From positions 1 through 34,678 of the forward strand of contig NZ_JSBW02000028.1 in assembly GCF_000772705.2 (NCBI RefSeq): a stretch of 34,678 nt of DNA, given 5' to 3'. This DNA comes from Xanthomonas vasicola. GTDB taxonomy: Bacteria; Pseudomonadota; Gammaproteobacteria; Xanthomonadales; Xanthomonadaceae. Shown here in pieces: positions 28,146 through 34,678 of this stretch. A program made the position numbers and the translations under genes. The notes under the pieces were generated by a model, which worked only from the letters and a program-made list of their open reading frames with translations, was not told where the DNA came from and made no database searches. Positions within the stretch are counted from its first letter, which is position 1. Every line of letters begins with the position of its first letter.

Positions 28146-29624
28146 TTAGCTCTCGTCGTTGGTTGGGGCAATCGTCGGGTTGCCACTGCCGCCACCACTG
28201 GTGGTTGTGGCTCCTTTGATGGCAGTCGTTGTTGCCTTGGCGACCGTTGCTGCGTCACTGAATCGCTGTCTGCCGGCTTCCAGTCGTTCCGGGGACGGAG
28301 TAGGTGTCGCAGGCGGTGGCGGCGCAGCTGCCGGCTGTACACCGCCGCTCATCGCGACGCCCTGGGACCAGGCGTCCTTCACCGCTGCGCCGGCATTGGT
28401 GATCGGTGCAGCGGCCATCCGGCCAACTTCCGACGCACCAGCGGCCGCATAACTGGCGCCCGCTGAGACGCCGCGATCAATGTTTGCAGCGGCGGCCGAG
28501 CCGAACTTGATTGCGGCCTGGCCGAGCCGGGTGCTTGCCGCGCGTTGAACGCCGGCTGCAACGGCCTGGCCGGCCGGTGTCGTGCTTGCCGCCATCAGTC
28601 CACCAATGACGCTGCCACGAACACCGGGATTGCTCAGTGCAGCCGCAGCGGCACCCGTGCTATTTGCGGCAGCTGCACTTCCGGCGCCGTGGATCTGCCC
28701 GGCGGCGGTGATGGTCTTGGCCGCACTGGCGGCGCCCATGCGGCCAAGCGCGGCGGCACCGACACCCGCACCGATGGCGGCAGCGCCGGCACCAATGGCG
28801 ACACCGGCCGCGCTACCGGCGGTCAAAGACGGCGAGCCTGATAGCAGGCCTCCGGCTACAGCTGGGGCATGTACGGCCAGGATGGCCATCACACCAGCCG
28901 AGACAGCTGCGAGATAGGTAACAAGGATCTCGGGGGCTGGCGGCACAGTGAATGTCGCCATGACGTTGCCGTAAACCGCCATGATGAAGCTCAACACCAT
29001 CAGCTTCACACCCTGGGCTATGACAGCGCCTATCGCTTTCTCAGCTAGGAACGCAGTGTGATTGCTGATACCCCAGGGAACCAGAATTAGGCCTAAGACC
29101 GACACTAGATAGAACTCGAGGACGGTCAGCATGCACGTGACTGCTAACACTGCGAATGCAGCCAGGATAAACAGCTCCGCAATCGTGTACTGGACAACTA
29201 CTGCGAGCATCGCAACTTTGTCCATCCACCCGCCGCGTTGCATGTCCTGGATCTGATCATCGATTGGTTTGATGACCTCCATTGCTCTATCTAGGATTGC
29301 GCTGGGGTCTTTAATTAATGTCGAGGTACCACCGCCCGCCAGGGTTCCGATCTGTGCGAGTCCGGTGGCTACTCCATTGGTCAAGGTCGGCCATGATGCG
29401 ACCAGGAAGGCAAAGAAGCCGATCCTTAGGAGCTTTCTAAGGAACGGTGCAGTGAAGTCTTCACCGCGCAGCGCCCAAAAAAGCGCAGCTAGCGCTACTT
29501 CGATCGCTGCGAGCGTGCCCAATATTGCGGACGCACGTGGTGTCAGGATTCCGAACCCGTTGGAGAAAACGTTGACGAAATTGTTGAGTAACGCGGTTAG
29601 AAATCCGGTGGTGGTCGGGTTCAT
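28146..29624 (-). CDS. trbL: TrbL/VirB6 polytopic channel protein
   Basis: Protein of 492 residues. About residues 1-260 contain at least five or six membrane segments, including AILGTLAAIEVALAALFWAL and TVLEFYLVSVLGLILVPWGI, with the loop FTAPFLRKLLRIGFFAF that is typical for TrbL. The C-terminal 230 residues are Ala/Gly-rich and mostly soluble, with repeated AAA-rich motifs. TrbL/VirB6 forms part of the inner-membrane pore. AAGG lies about nine bases before ATG 29624. Base composition is slightly more AT-rich in the N-terminal part than in its neighbours. Confidence 0.92.
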   Translation of the reverse strand: MNPTTTGFLTALLNNFVNVFSNGFGILTPRASAILGTLAAIEVALAALFWALRGEDFTAPFLRKLLRIGFFAFLVASWPTLTNGVATGLAQIGTLAGGGTSTLIKDPSAILDRAMEVIKPIDDQIQDMQRGGWMDKVAMLAVVVQYTIAELFILAAFAVLAVTCMLTVLEFYLVSVLGLILVPWGISNHTAFLAEKAIGAVIAQGVKLMVLSFIMAVYGNVMATFTVPPAPEILVTYLAAVSAGVMAILAVHAPAVAGGLLSGSPSLTAGSAAGVAIGAGAAAIGAGVGAAALGRMGAASAAKTITAAGQIHGAGSAAAANSTGAAAAALSNPGVRGSVIGGLMAASTTPAGQAVAAGVQRAASTRLGQAAIKFGSAAAANIDRGVSAGASYAAAGASEVGRMAAAPITNAGAAVKDAWSQGVAMSGGVQPAAAPPPPATPTPSPERLEAGRQRFSDAATVAKATTTAIKGATTTSGGGSGNPTIAPTNDES

Positions 29625-29643
29625 AGCGGCCTACCTTTGGTAG

Positions 29644-29982
29644 TTAGAAGCTCGTTTTAGCCGGAGGCACGGTGGACTTCGCCGGAGAGCCGCGTTTGTC
29701 GCCACAATTCCCATAAGCGCGGCATGTTTTCAGCTTGATCCGTGCGTCATCGCCGGCGCCAATGCCGTATGCACTGTCGATCTGGTTCGCGCACGTCTGG
29801 TCGAACGTGCCAACCTGCTTGCACTTATCTGGCAGGCCCAACTTCTCAAAGATCGGTATCACTGCATCGCCGGGAATAGTCCCGTTAGCTGGCCCTCTGT
29901 CGGGAACCGACGTGGCACGTTCGCCGCAACCTACGAGGGTTACGGCGACGGCAATCACTACAAGGCGGATGGTATTTTTCAC
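29644..29982 (-). CDS. TrbK-like lipoprotein (entry exclusion or VirB7-like)
   Basis: Protein of 112 residues with a lipoprotein signal: LVVIAVAVTLVGCGE, lipobox LVGC, so C19 would be lipidated. The mature part has four further cysteines (PDKCKQVG, TFDQTCANQ, KTCRAYGNCGDK) suitable for two disulfides. Position between trbJ and trbL is where IncP plasmids carry trbK, the entry-exclusion lipoprotein. ATGA overlap with trbJ (29982/29979). A VirB7-like structural role is an alternative; sequence does not decide. Confidence 0.75.
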   Translation of the reverse strand: MKNTIRLVVIAVAVTLVGCGERATSVPDRGPANGTIPGDAVIPIFEKLGLPDKCKQVGTFDQTCANQIDSAYGIGAGDDARIKLKTCRAYGNCGDKRGSPAKSTVPPAKTSF

Positions 29983-30758
29983 TTTAAGAACTCAATGTTG
30001 GCCGGTGCGACCGTCGATTTGTCGTAGGCGCTGCTGCCGTGAGCTTTGCTGAGCTTGACGTTGTTGGCTTGGTCGGATGCAAATTGCCGAGCCTGTTCCT
30101 CAAGCACGGCTTGGTTCATCGCCGCCGTTTGTGCGTTGAGCTTCATCATTTCCTGGCCGACCAGCATGTTGATCTGGTTACCGGCCTGCGTGGCAGCTAG
30201 GGCACCTGTCGCTGACTGCGAGGCCTGGCCCATCGTCTCGAACTGCTGGTTGGTGCTGTCCAGGGTGTCCAGGACGGCGGCGCCGCTGTAAAGGGCGTCC
30301 TCTACGTTCTCGCGGCCCTGCGATTGCCACTGATCAACCATCGTGGAAAGCTGCTGAAAGGTCGCGTCATCGGTCACTTGGGGATAGCGTTGGGCGAACA
30401 GGTCTCGTGTGTTTTGTAGGTTCGCCATGCTTCCGCGCAGTTGGTTGATGCTCTGCTTGTAGGAGTCGTAAACCCGCTGGTACTGACCGAACACATTGCT
30501 CGGCAACGAGGCCAGATTGCGGCCTTCGTTGGCAACCTGCTGGATCTGCAAGTTCAATTGATCCAGCTGGGTTTTGTATTGCTGCACCTGCTTTGCATAG
30601 GCCGAAATCTCCTGACTCTGCTGCAACAGCTGGGTCACCAGGTTGCTGCAATTGGCGCACACCAACGCTTGCGCCGGGGGTGCATAGACGGCGGAGCCGC
30701 CGGCAACAGTGATGCCGATGGCGACGGTGAGTGCTGCGGTAACGCGACGAATGGTCAT
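29979..30758 (-). CDS. trbJ: TrbJ/VirB5 pilus-tip or adhesion protein
   Basis: Protein of 259 residues. Signal peptide at the N-terminus (about MTIRRVTAALTVAIGITVAG, cleaved near QAL). The CANCSNLVTQLLQQSQEIS motif and a long heptad-rich helix (YAKQVQQYKTQLDQLNLQIQ) mark TrbJ. VirB5 proteins form the pilus tip and contact the recipient. ATG 30758 has GGAG six bases upstream and is preferred to the in-frame ATG at 30770. Ends with a 4-base overlap with the lipoprotein gene. Confidence 0.9.
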   Translation of the reverse strand: MTIRRVTAALTVAIGITVAGGSAVYAPPAQALVCANCSNLVTQLLQQSQEISAYAKQVQQYKTQLDQLNLQIQQVANEGRNLASLPSNVFGQYQRVYDSYKQSINQLRGSMANLQNTRDLFAQRYPQVTDDATFQQLSTMVDQWQSQGRENVEDALYSGAAVLDTLDSTNQQFETMGQASQSATGALAATQAGNQINMLVGQEMMKLNAQTAAMNQAVLEEQARQFASDQANNVKLSKAHGSSAYDKSTVAPANIEFLK

Positions 30759-30776
30759 AGCGTTCTCCATGCGGGG

Positions 30777-33347
30777 TTAGGCTTGGACGGGGGTGTTGCT
30801 CGGCGCTGCGGGACTGCTTTCAACGGAGCGCACGAAGTCGAGCGCCCATTGCAGGGGCGACGCTGTGCGTTGGTTTGCCGGCTTGGAGGCCTGCGCCTGG
30901 TCGTGCTTATTGACCAGGTGGGCTAGGTAGGCCTCGTTGAACTGCACGGTGGAGCTGGTGGTCTTGCGGATGGCGATGGCGTCCCGCTGCGCTTCCTTGC
31001 CGGTTGCACCACACACAGCGAGCGCCAACGGCCCCATGCCCAGCGAGAACAGACGATTGCCCTGCGGGCTGGTCAGGTAGTAGTCGCGCTTGGGCGTGCT
31101 GCTGGCGAGGATGTCCAGCTGCTTCTCATTCAAACCGAACATCCGGTAGAACTTGGCCACCTCGTCGTTGCGGGCGCTGCTGTTGGGCAGGAAGATCTTG
31201 GTCATGCATGCCTCGATCAGCGTCGGCATGATCTTGGATTGCGCCACGTCGGCCAGACTCTGTGTGGCGAACCACACTGCGACGTTGGCTTTACGCAGCA
31301 CCTTAAGCCATTCGCGGATCTTGGCCGAAAACGCCGGGTGGTCCAGGAACAGCCATGCTTCATCGAGCACCAACATGCTTGGCCGCTTGGCGTCGAAGCG
31401 TTGCTCCAAGCGGTGAAACAGGTAGGTCAGCACAGGCATGACCACCTGGGGGGTGTTCATCAGTTCTTCCATTTCAAACGCAAGCCAGCTGCCCAGCGAC
31501 ACGTCATCGTGCGTTGCATCGAGCAGGTAGTCGTGCGCGCCGTCCACCGTGAACGGGTGCAAGGCCTGCTTGATGTCTGGATCTTGCACCAGCACGGTGA
31601 AGGCTGAAATGGTGCGCTGTTCCTCCGGGTAGTTCAGGCCGCCCATTTCGTTGAGCGCGTCCCAGATGGCGCGCTTACGCTGGGGCGTCATTTCGACGCC
31701 TTCACCCACGATGATGTCGATGAGCCATTCTTGCGCCCACGCCCGCTCCTGGTCGTTGTCCACGTGGGCAAGTGGCTGAAACGCCGGGCTGCTGTCGCCG
31801 CCTAGGTCGTAGAAGCGGCCACCCACGTGGTCGGTGGTAATGCGCGAGCTGCCGCCCTTGTCGAACACATACACCTGCGCCGCTTCGTAGCGCCGGAACT
31901 GTGTTTCGGCCAGGTTGAGTAGCACCGACTTGCCGGCACCGGTTGGGCCGATGACCATCGTGTGCCCAACGTCGCCCACATACGTGCTGAATCGGAACGG
32001 CGTTGTCTCCCCGGTGACCACGAACATGTGCGGCGGGGAGTGGTCTAGGTGCTGATTGCCTGGGAATAGGTCGTTCTGGCAGTAACGCGGCCCGGCCCAC
32101 ACGCTGGAACTTGGCATCGCGTGGGCGAGGTTGAGCGTGGACACCATCGGCCGGCGGATATTGTGCTGGGCGTTGCCTGGCACCGCGCCGAGAAACGCAT
32201 CGATTGCGTTGCCGTCGCGGGCCTCGTCCAGAGTGACAAAGCCAAGGCCGTTGATTTCGCGTTCGACGGCGCGCAGCTTGGTTTCCAGCCGACGTGGGTC
32301 GGTGTCCAACACAATCAGCGATTGTGTGAAATAGCCATAGCCCACCGCCTCGGCCGCGATTTCCTGCATTGCCGCATTTGTGTCGGCCGCGTTGGCAAGG
32401 GCTTCGGGGTTTTCCAGCGCTGACTCTGACTTGCTCAATAGCTCCTTCAAGATGACCATAAAAGACTTGCGGCCGCTGAACCACTCGCGCTGGATCTTCT
32501 TCATTTCCTTGTCTGCGGTGGCCTTGTCCAGGGCCACCCAGCGCGTCACCCACCGGTAGGCCATGCCCATCCGGTTCAAGCGGTCCAGGATGCCGGGCGT
32601 GGTCTGGGTCGGGAACTGGCGCACGGTGATGATGCCCATGTGGTGCTTCCCCAGCTTCGGCTCTTTGCCACCGATCAGCGGGGTGTCGGGCAGCACGCGG
32701 CACAGTTCCTGAGATACGTCACCCGGCACCACCGGGTGACGCTTGGTGCTAACGGTGTCGTGCAGGTAGGTCAGCAACTCGGTGTCATCAAGCGCGTGGA
32801 CCTCGGGCAGGATGGCCGAGAAGGCTTCCAGCAGCCGCACGCGTTCCACCACGAATTTGTCCACCCAATCGTTGATGGTCTGCCGGTCACGACTGGCCGC
32901 GGTCTTGCGCTGCCCGTCTGGGTCGGTGAAGAACCAGGCACGGGCAGCACTCTCGCGCGCCTTGGGCGGCAGCCATCCAAGCGTGAAGTAATAGGTGGTC
33001 TCAAAGTGCACGCCCGTCTCGGCGATGCTGCGGCGCTCTTCGTCGATCAGATAGGACATCGGGTCGGGGAAGTGCTCGCCGCTGGGGTAGCTGGTGCTGG
33101 GCGCACGTTGTGCGTCGATCTGGAAATACCAGCCGTCCCCAAGGCGACGGAACAGGTTGTTCATTTGGGCTGATACGGCGATCAGTTCGTGCTTGGTCGC
33201 CGAGTCCAGGTCTGGCCCGCGATAGCGCAGCGTCGTGATCAACGACGCGTTGCGGTTCAGCACGACGCCGGGGGCGACCAGATATGCCCACGGCAGCACA
33301 TCACCGATGTCTGTAGGTTCGTTGCTGTATTTCGGAAGTCGCTGCAT
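30777..33347 (-). CDS. trbE: TrbE/VirB4 secretion ATPase
   Basis: The largest energiser of the secretion system, 856 residues. Walker A is GPTGAGKS at 467-474; Walker B is MLVLDEAWLFLD in the last third. The segments QSLADVAQSKIMP and IFLPN before it fit VirB4. The N-terminal 400 residues are the family's assembly domain (VLPWAYLVAPGVVLNRNASL at the start). It uses ATP to drive pilin extraction and substrate transfer. AAGG lies eight bases before ATG 33347. Usual length for TrbE (about 800-870). Confidence 0.95.
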   Translation of the reverse strand: MQRLPKYSNEPTDIGDVLPWAYLVAPGVVLNRNASLITTLRYRGPDLDSATKHELIAVSAQMNNLFRRLGDGWYFQIDAQRAPSTSYPSGEHFPDPMSYLIDEERRSIAETGVHFETTYYFTLGWLPPKARESAARAWFFTDPDGQRKTAASRDRQTINDWVDKFVVERVRLLEAFSAILPEVHALDDTELLTYLHDTVSTKRHPVVPGDVSQELCRVLPDTPLIGGKEPKLGKHHMGIITVRQFPTQTTPGILDRLNRMGMAYRWVTRWVALDKATADKEMKKIQREWFSGRKSFMVILKELLSKSESALENPEALANAADTNAAMQEIAAEAVGYGYFTQSLIVLDTDPRRLETKLRAVEREINGLGFVTLDEARDGNAIDAFLGAVPGNAQHNIRRPMVSTLNLAHAMPSSSVWAGPRYCQNDLFPGNQHLDHSPPHMFVVTGETTPFRFSTYVGDVGHTMVIGPTGAGKSVLLNLAETQFRRYEAAQVYVFDKGGSSRITTDHVGGRFYDLGGDSSPAFQPLAHVDNDQERAWAQEWLIDIIVGEGVEMTPQRKRAIWDALNEMGGLNYPEEQRTISAFTVLVQDPDIKQALHPFTVDGAHDYLLDATHDDVSLGSWLAFEMEELMNTPQVVMPVLTYLFHRLEQRFDAKRPSMLVLDEAWLFLDHPAFSAKIREWLKVLRKANVAVWFATQSLADVAQSKIMPTLIEACMTKIFLPNSSARNDEVAKFYRMFGLNEKQLDILASSTPKRDYYLTSPQGNRLFSLGMGPLALAVCGATGKEAQRDAIAIRKTTSSTVQFNEAYLAHLVNKHDQAQASKPANQRTASPLQWALDFVRSVESSPAAPSNTPVQA

Positions 33348-33411
33348 GGGTTGGCCTTCACTGAGCGCTACCGGCAGTGGTCGGCGTTGGCGGACTACTG
33401 CCGGTAGCCCG

Positions 33412-33678
33412 CTATGCGCGGTAGTGGTTTTTTAAACGGAGAGCGCGTCGCAGCGCCGCCGGCCATTGCGTGTCGTACTTGGTCATCAGGACCAAGCCGA
33501 TGTGGATCACCAGATAGAGCGGCAAGCTCCACCACGATTGCAAGCCAAATATCAACGCCGCTGCCATCGTGAACGACACAACAGCGATGTCACGAGGGAT
33601 TCCAGCAATGAGGCGAGGCGTGGACAGTGCACGGTGAACAGGAACTTCATAGCCATCGGGATTGGCGTTCTCGTCCAT
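33412..33678 (-). CDS. trbD: TrbD/VirB3 membrane protein
   Basis: Protein of 88 residues. After a polar start (DENANPDGYEVPVHRALSTP) come two membrane segments, DIAVVSFTMAAALIFGLQSW and SLPLYLVIHIGLVLMTKYD, and a basic tail RRALRLKNHYR. The motif HRALSTPRLIAGIPRD is characteristic of TrbD. VirB3 proteins act with VirB4 at the inner membrane. ATG 33678 lies directly after the trbC stop. A longer start at 33702 would overlap trbC and is less likely. Confidence 0.9.
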   Translation of the reverse strand: MDENANPDGYEVPVHRALSTPRLIAGIPRDIAVVSFTMAAALIFGLQSWWSLPLYLVIHIGLVLMTKYDTQWPAALRRALRLKNHYRA

Positions 33679-33679
33679 G

Positions 33680-33994
33680 TCAGAACACCGCGCCGCCGCC
33701 AAAGCCGAGGAAGTTCAGGAAGAACGTGGAAGCCGTGAAGGCGATCGACAGACCGACAAGGACATACATCAGTTTGCGCATGCCCGAGCCGCCCTCGGAA
33801 AAGGCGATGCCCACGCCACAACTGATAATGGCAATCACGCCGAGGGCCTTTGCGACAGGGCCGCTAATACTATTCAGGATCTTGTCTAGCCAGCCTTCCC
33901 ACGGCATGCCGGTACCGCCTGCATAGGCGGCTGCCGGCAATAGGAAGACCGCCAGCGTCAGCAACTGGAGGGTGCGAGTGTTACGCAGCTTCAT
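33680..33994 (-). CDS. trbC: TrbC/VirB2 pilin precursor
   Basis: Prepilin of 104 residues: signal peptide KLRNTRTLQLLTLAVFLLPA with cleavage after AYA, then the mature pilin with two membrane segments (about PVAKALGVIAIISCGVGIAF and LMYVLVGLSIAFTASTFFLN). IncP TrbC is cut and cyclised by TraF, which is also encoded here. ATG 33994 has AGGGA seven bases upstream; ATG 34000 is too close to it. First gene of the second transfer transcript, under its own operator. Confidence 0.9.
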   Translation of the reverse strand: MKLRNTRTLQLLTLAVFLLPAAAYAGGTGMPWEGWLDKILNSISGPVAKALGVIAIISCGVGIAFSEGGSGMRKLMYVLVGLSIAFTASTFFLNFLGFGGGAVF

Positions 33995-34043
33995 CGTCAT
34001 ATCCCTGGAATGGGTTGGGGGAATTGATATCGTTCCTTCACAT

Positions 34044-34114
34044 GGTTTGCAAAACCATTGCACACCATGCCACGAAATGTAGCTGACAACGCATACACCT
34101 GCAATGTCAGCTAC
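34044..34114 (-). promoter_or_regulatory. trbC promoter with two operators (copy I)
   Basis: Minus strand: -35 TTGCAG (34099-34104), 17 bases, -10 TACATT (34076-34081), then the 23-bp palindrome GGTTTGCAAA-ACC-ATTGCACACC (34044-34066). A second 10-bp perfect inverted repeat, GTAGCTGACA (34079-34088) and TGTCAGCTAC (34105-34114), encloses the -35 and overlaps the -10. Both would block polymerase if bound. Confidence 0.7.
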
Positions 34115-34206
34115 CCAACTCCATCGTCCGTTCTTTGACGGGCATCGCAGTCAGTGATTTCCTACACAACGCGTAGGAAAACAGCACCGAAGCCGCTCCG
34201 TTCAGG
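34115..34206. other. Gap between trbB and the trbC promoter, with a hairpin
   Basis: TTTCCTAC (34158-34165) and GTAGGAAA (34173-34180) form an 8-bp hairpin. No T-run follows on the minus strand, so it is not a standard terminator. No gene is present. Confidence 0.5.
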
Positions 34207-34678
34207 TCACGCAGCCGGCACCAGTGCGTAGACGTTGCCTTCCGGCGTCTGCTGGACGCCCTTCACGCGCAGCACTTCACGCACGCGGCGCACCGCCTTG
34301 TGGCCGCCATCGGCGTCTACTGTCTCGAACCCGATACTCACGATGAGCTGCACTGTGCGGGCGATCTTGCGGGGAACCGGCAGGAACCCGCCTTGCACTA
34401 GCAAGTCCTCGATGCGCTCCAATGCTTCGTTGGCGCTGTTGGCGTGGATGGTGCATAGCCCGCCTGGATGGCCGGTGTTCCAGGCATCGAGCATGTCCAT
34501 GACCTCCGGGCCACGCACCTCACCGACGATGAGGCGGTCTGGTGTCATACGCAGCGTATCGCGCAACAGGTGTGTCATGCTGCGGGTGATCTGGTCGCGG
34601 TTACGCACGGTGCGCAGGCGCACCACCTCGTCGGCTTCCACGCGCAATTCCAGCGTATCTTCCAGCGTGATGACGCGG
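34207..34678 (-). CDS. trbB: TrbB/VirB11 ATPase, C-terminal part (bases 34552-34678 repeat 1-127)
   Basis: Continuation of the gene that begins at 669. The unique part is 34551-34207 (114 residues plus stop). It contains the Asp box and Walker B region ([20 protein letters not shown]), the His box ([16 protein letters not shown]) and the conserved end ([10 protein letters not shown]...). The duplicated 127 bases encode residues 181-223 again because of the circular overlap. Stop is at 34207; the gene is followed by a separate promoter for trbC. Confidence 0.93.
   Translation of the reverse strand, partial: RVITLEDTLELRVEADEVVRLRTVRNRDQITRSMTHLLRDTLRMTPDRLIVGEVRGPEVMDMLDAWNTGHPGGLCTIHANSANEALERIEDLLVQGGFLPVPRKIARTVQLIVSIGFETVDADGGHKAVRRVREVLRVKGVQQTPEGNVYALVPAA

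Noticed and set aside
34158..34180. Terminator after trbB
   Set aside because: The 8-bp hairpin has no T-run on the minus strand.

Overview
The window is a complete circular conjugative plasmid that was cut open by the assembler. Bases 1-127 are repeated exactly at 34552-34678, so the circle is 34,551 bp and the VirB11/TrbB ATPase gene runs across the join. The DNA is GC-rich and the gene set (VirD2/DUF3363 relaxase, TraG, P-type Trb transfer genes, TraF peptidase, DUF2840, small ParA) is typical of plasmids and integrative elements of Gamma- and Betaproteobacteria. A Xanthomonadaceae host is my guess from the style of the genes and is not proven. No resistance, virulence or metabolic cargo, no transposase and no insertion sequence was recognised.

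Layout. Nearly all genes are on the minus strand. In transcription order the transfer region starts at parA (9347), followed by a small ribbon-helix-helix-like protein, a GCATGC-rich array, DUF2840, TraF peptidase, TrbN lytic transglycosylase, a candidate oriT, the relaxase, TraG coupling protein, an RHH protein and TrbB. It then crosses the join into TrbC, D, E, J, K-like lipoprotein, L, F, G and I, then two small RHH-like proteins, a small membrane protein and a TopB/TraE-type topoisomerase III ending at 21918. Bases 9471-11370 hold a PD-(D/E)XK-like small protein, a candidate replication origin with DnaA-like boxes, and a putative replication initiator with a 22-residue leader peptide. Bases 11590-14474 hold small plasmid genes, including a DUF6573 protein and very short membrane proteins, each cluster preceded by a common palindrome.

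Bases 14538-16190 are almost free of ordinary genes. They contain a mosaic of repeats with conserved stem-loops and an inverted duplication of a 38-residue hydrophobic peptide gene. Bases 16196-21834 hold accessory genes: zinc-ribbon protein, exported protein, ParC-like protein, a likely small RNA at about 18559-18718, and several small unknown proteins.

Regulation. A 23-bp palindrome, roughly RGTGTGCAAT-N3-ATTGCACACC, occurs at eight places in front of separate transcription units (trbC operon, the accessory genes, near rep), with half-sites before parA and before a tandem-RHH gene. Several of these promoters share a -35 box TTGCAT set inside GCATGC repeats, a 17-bp spacer and a recognisable -10. 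This points to one plasmid-wide regulatory circuit linking partition, transfer and accessory functions, and GCATGC arrays that may also act as the centromere of a type Ib partition system.
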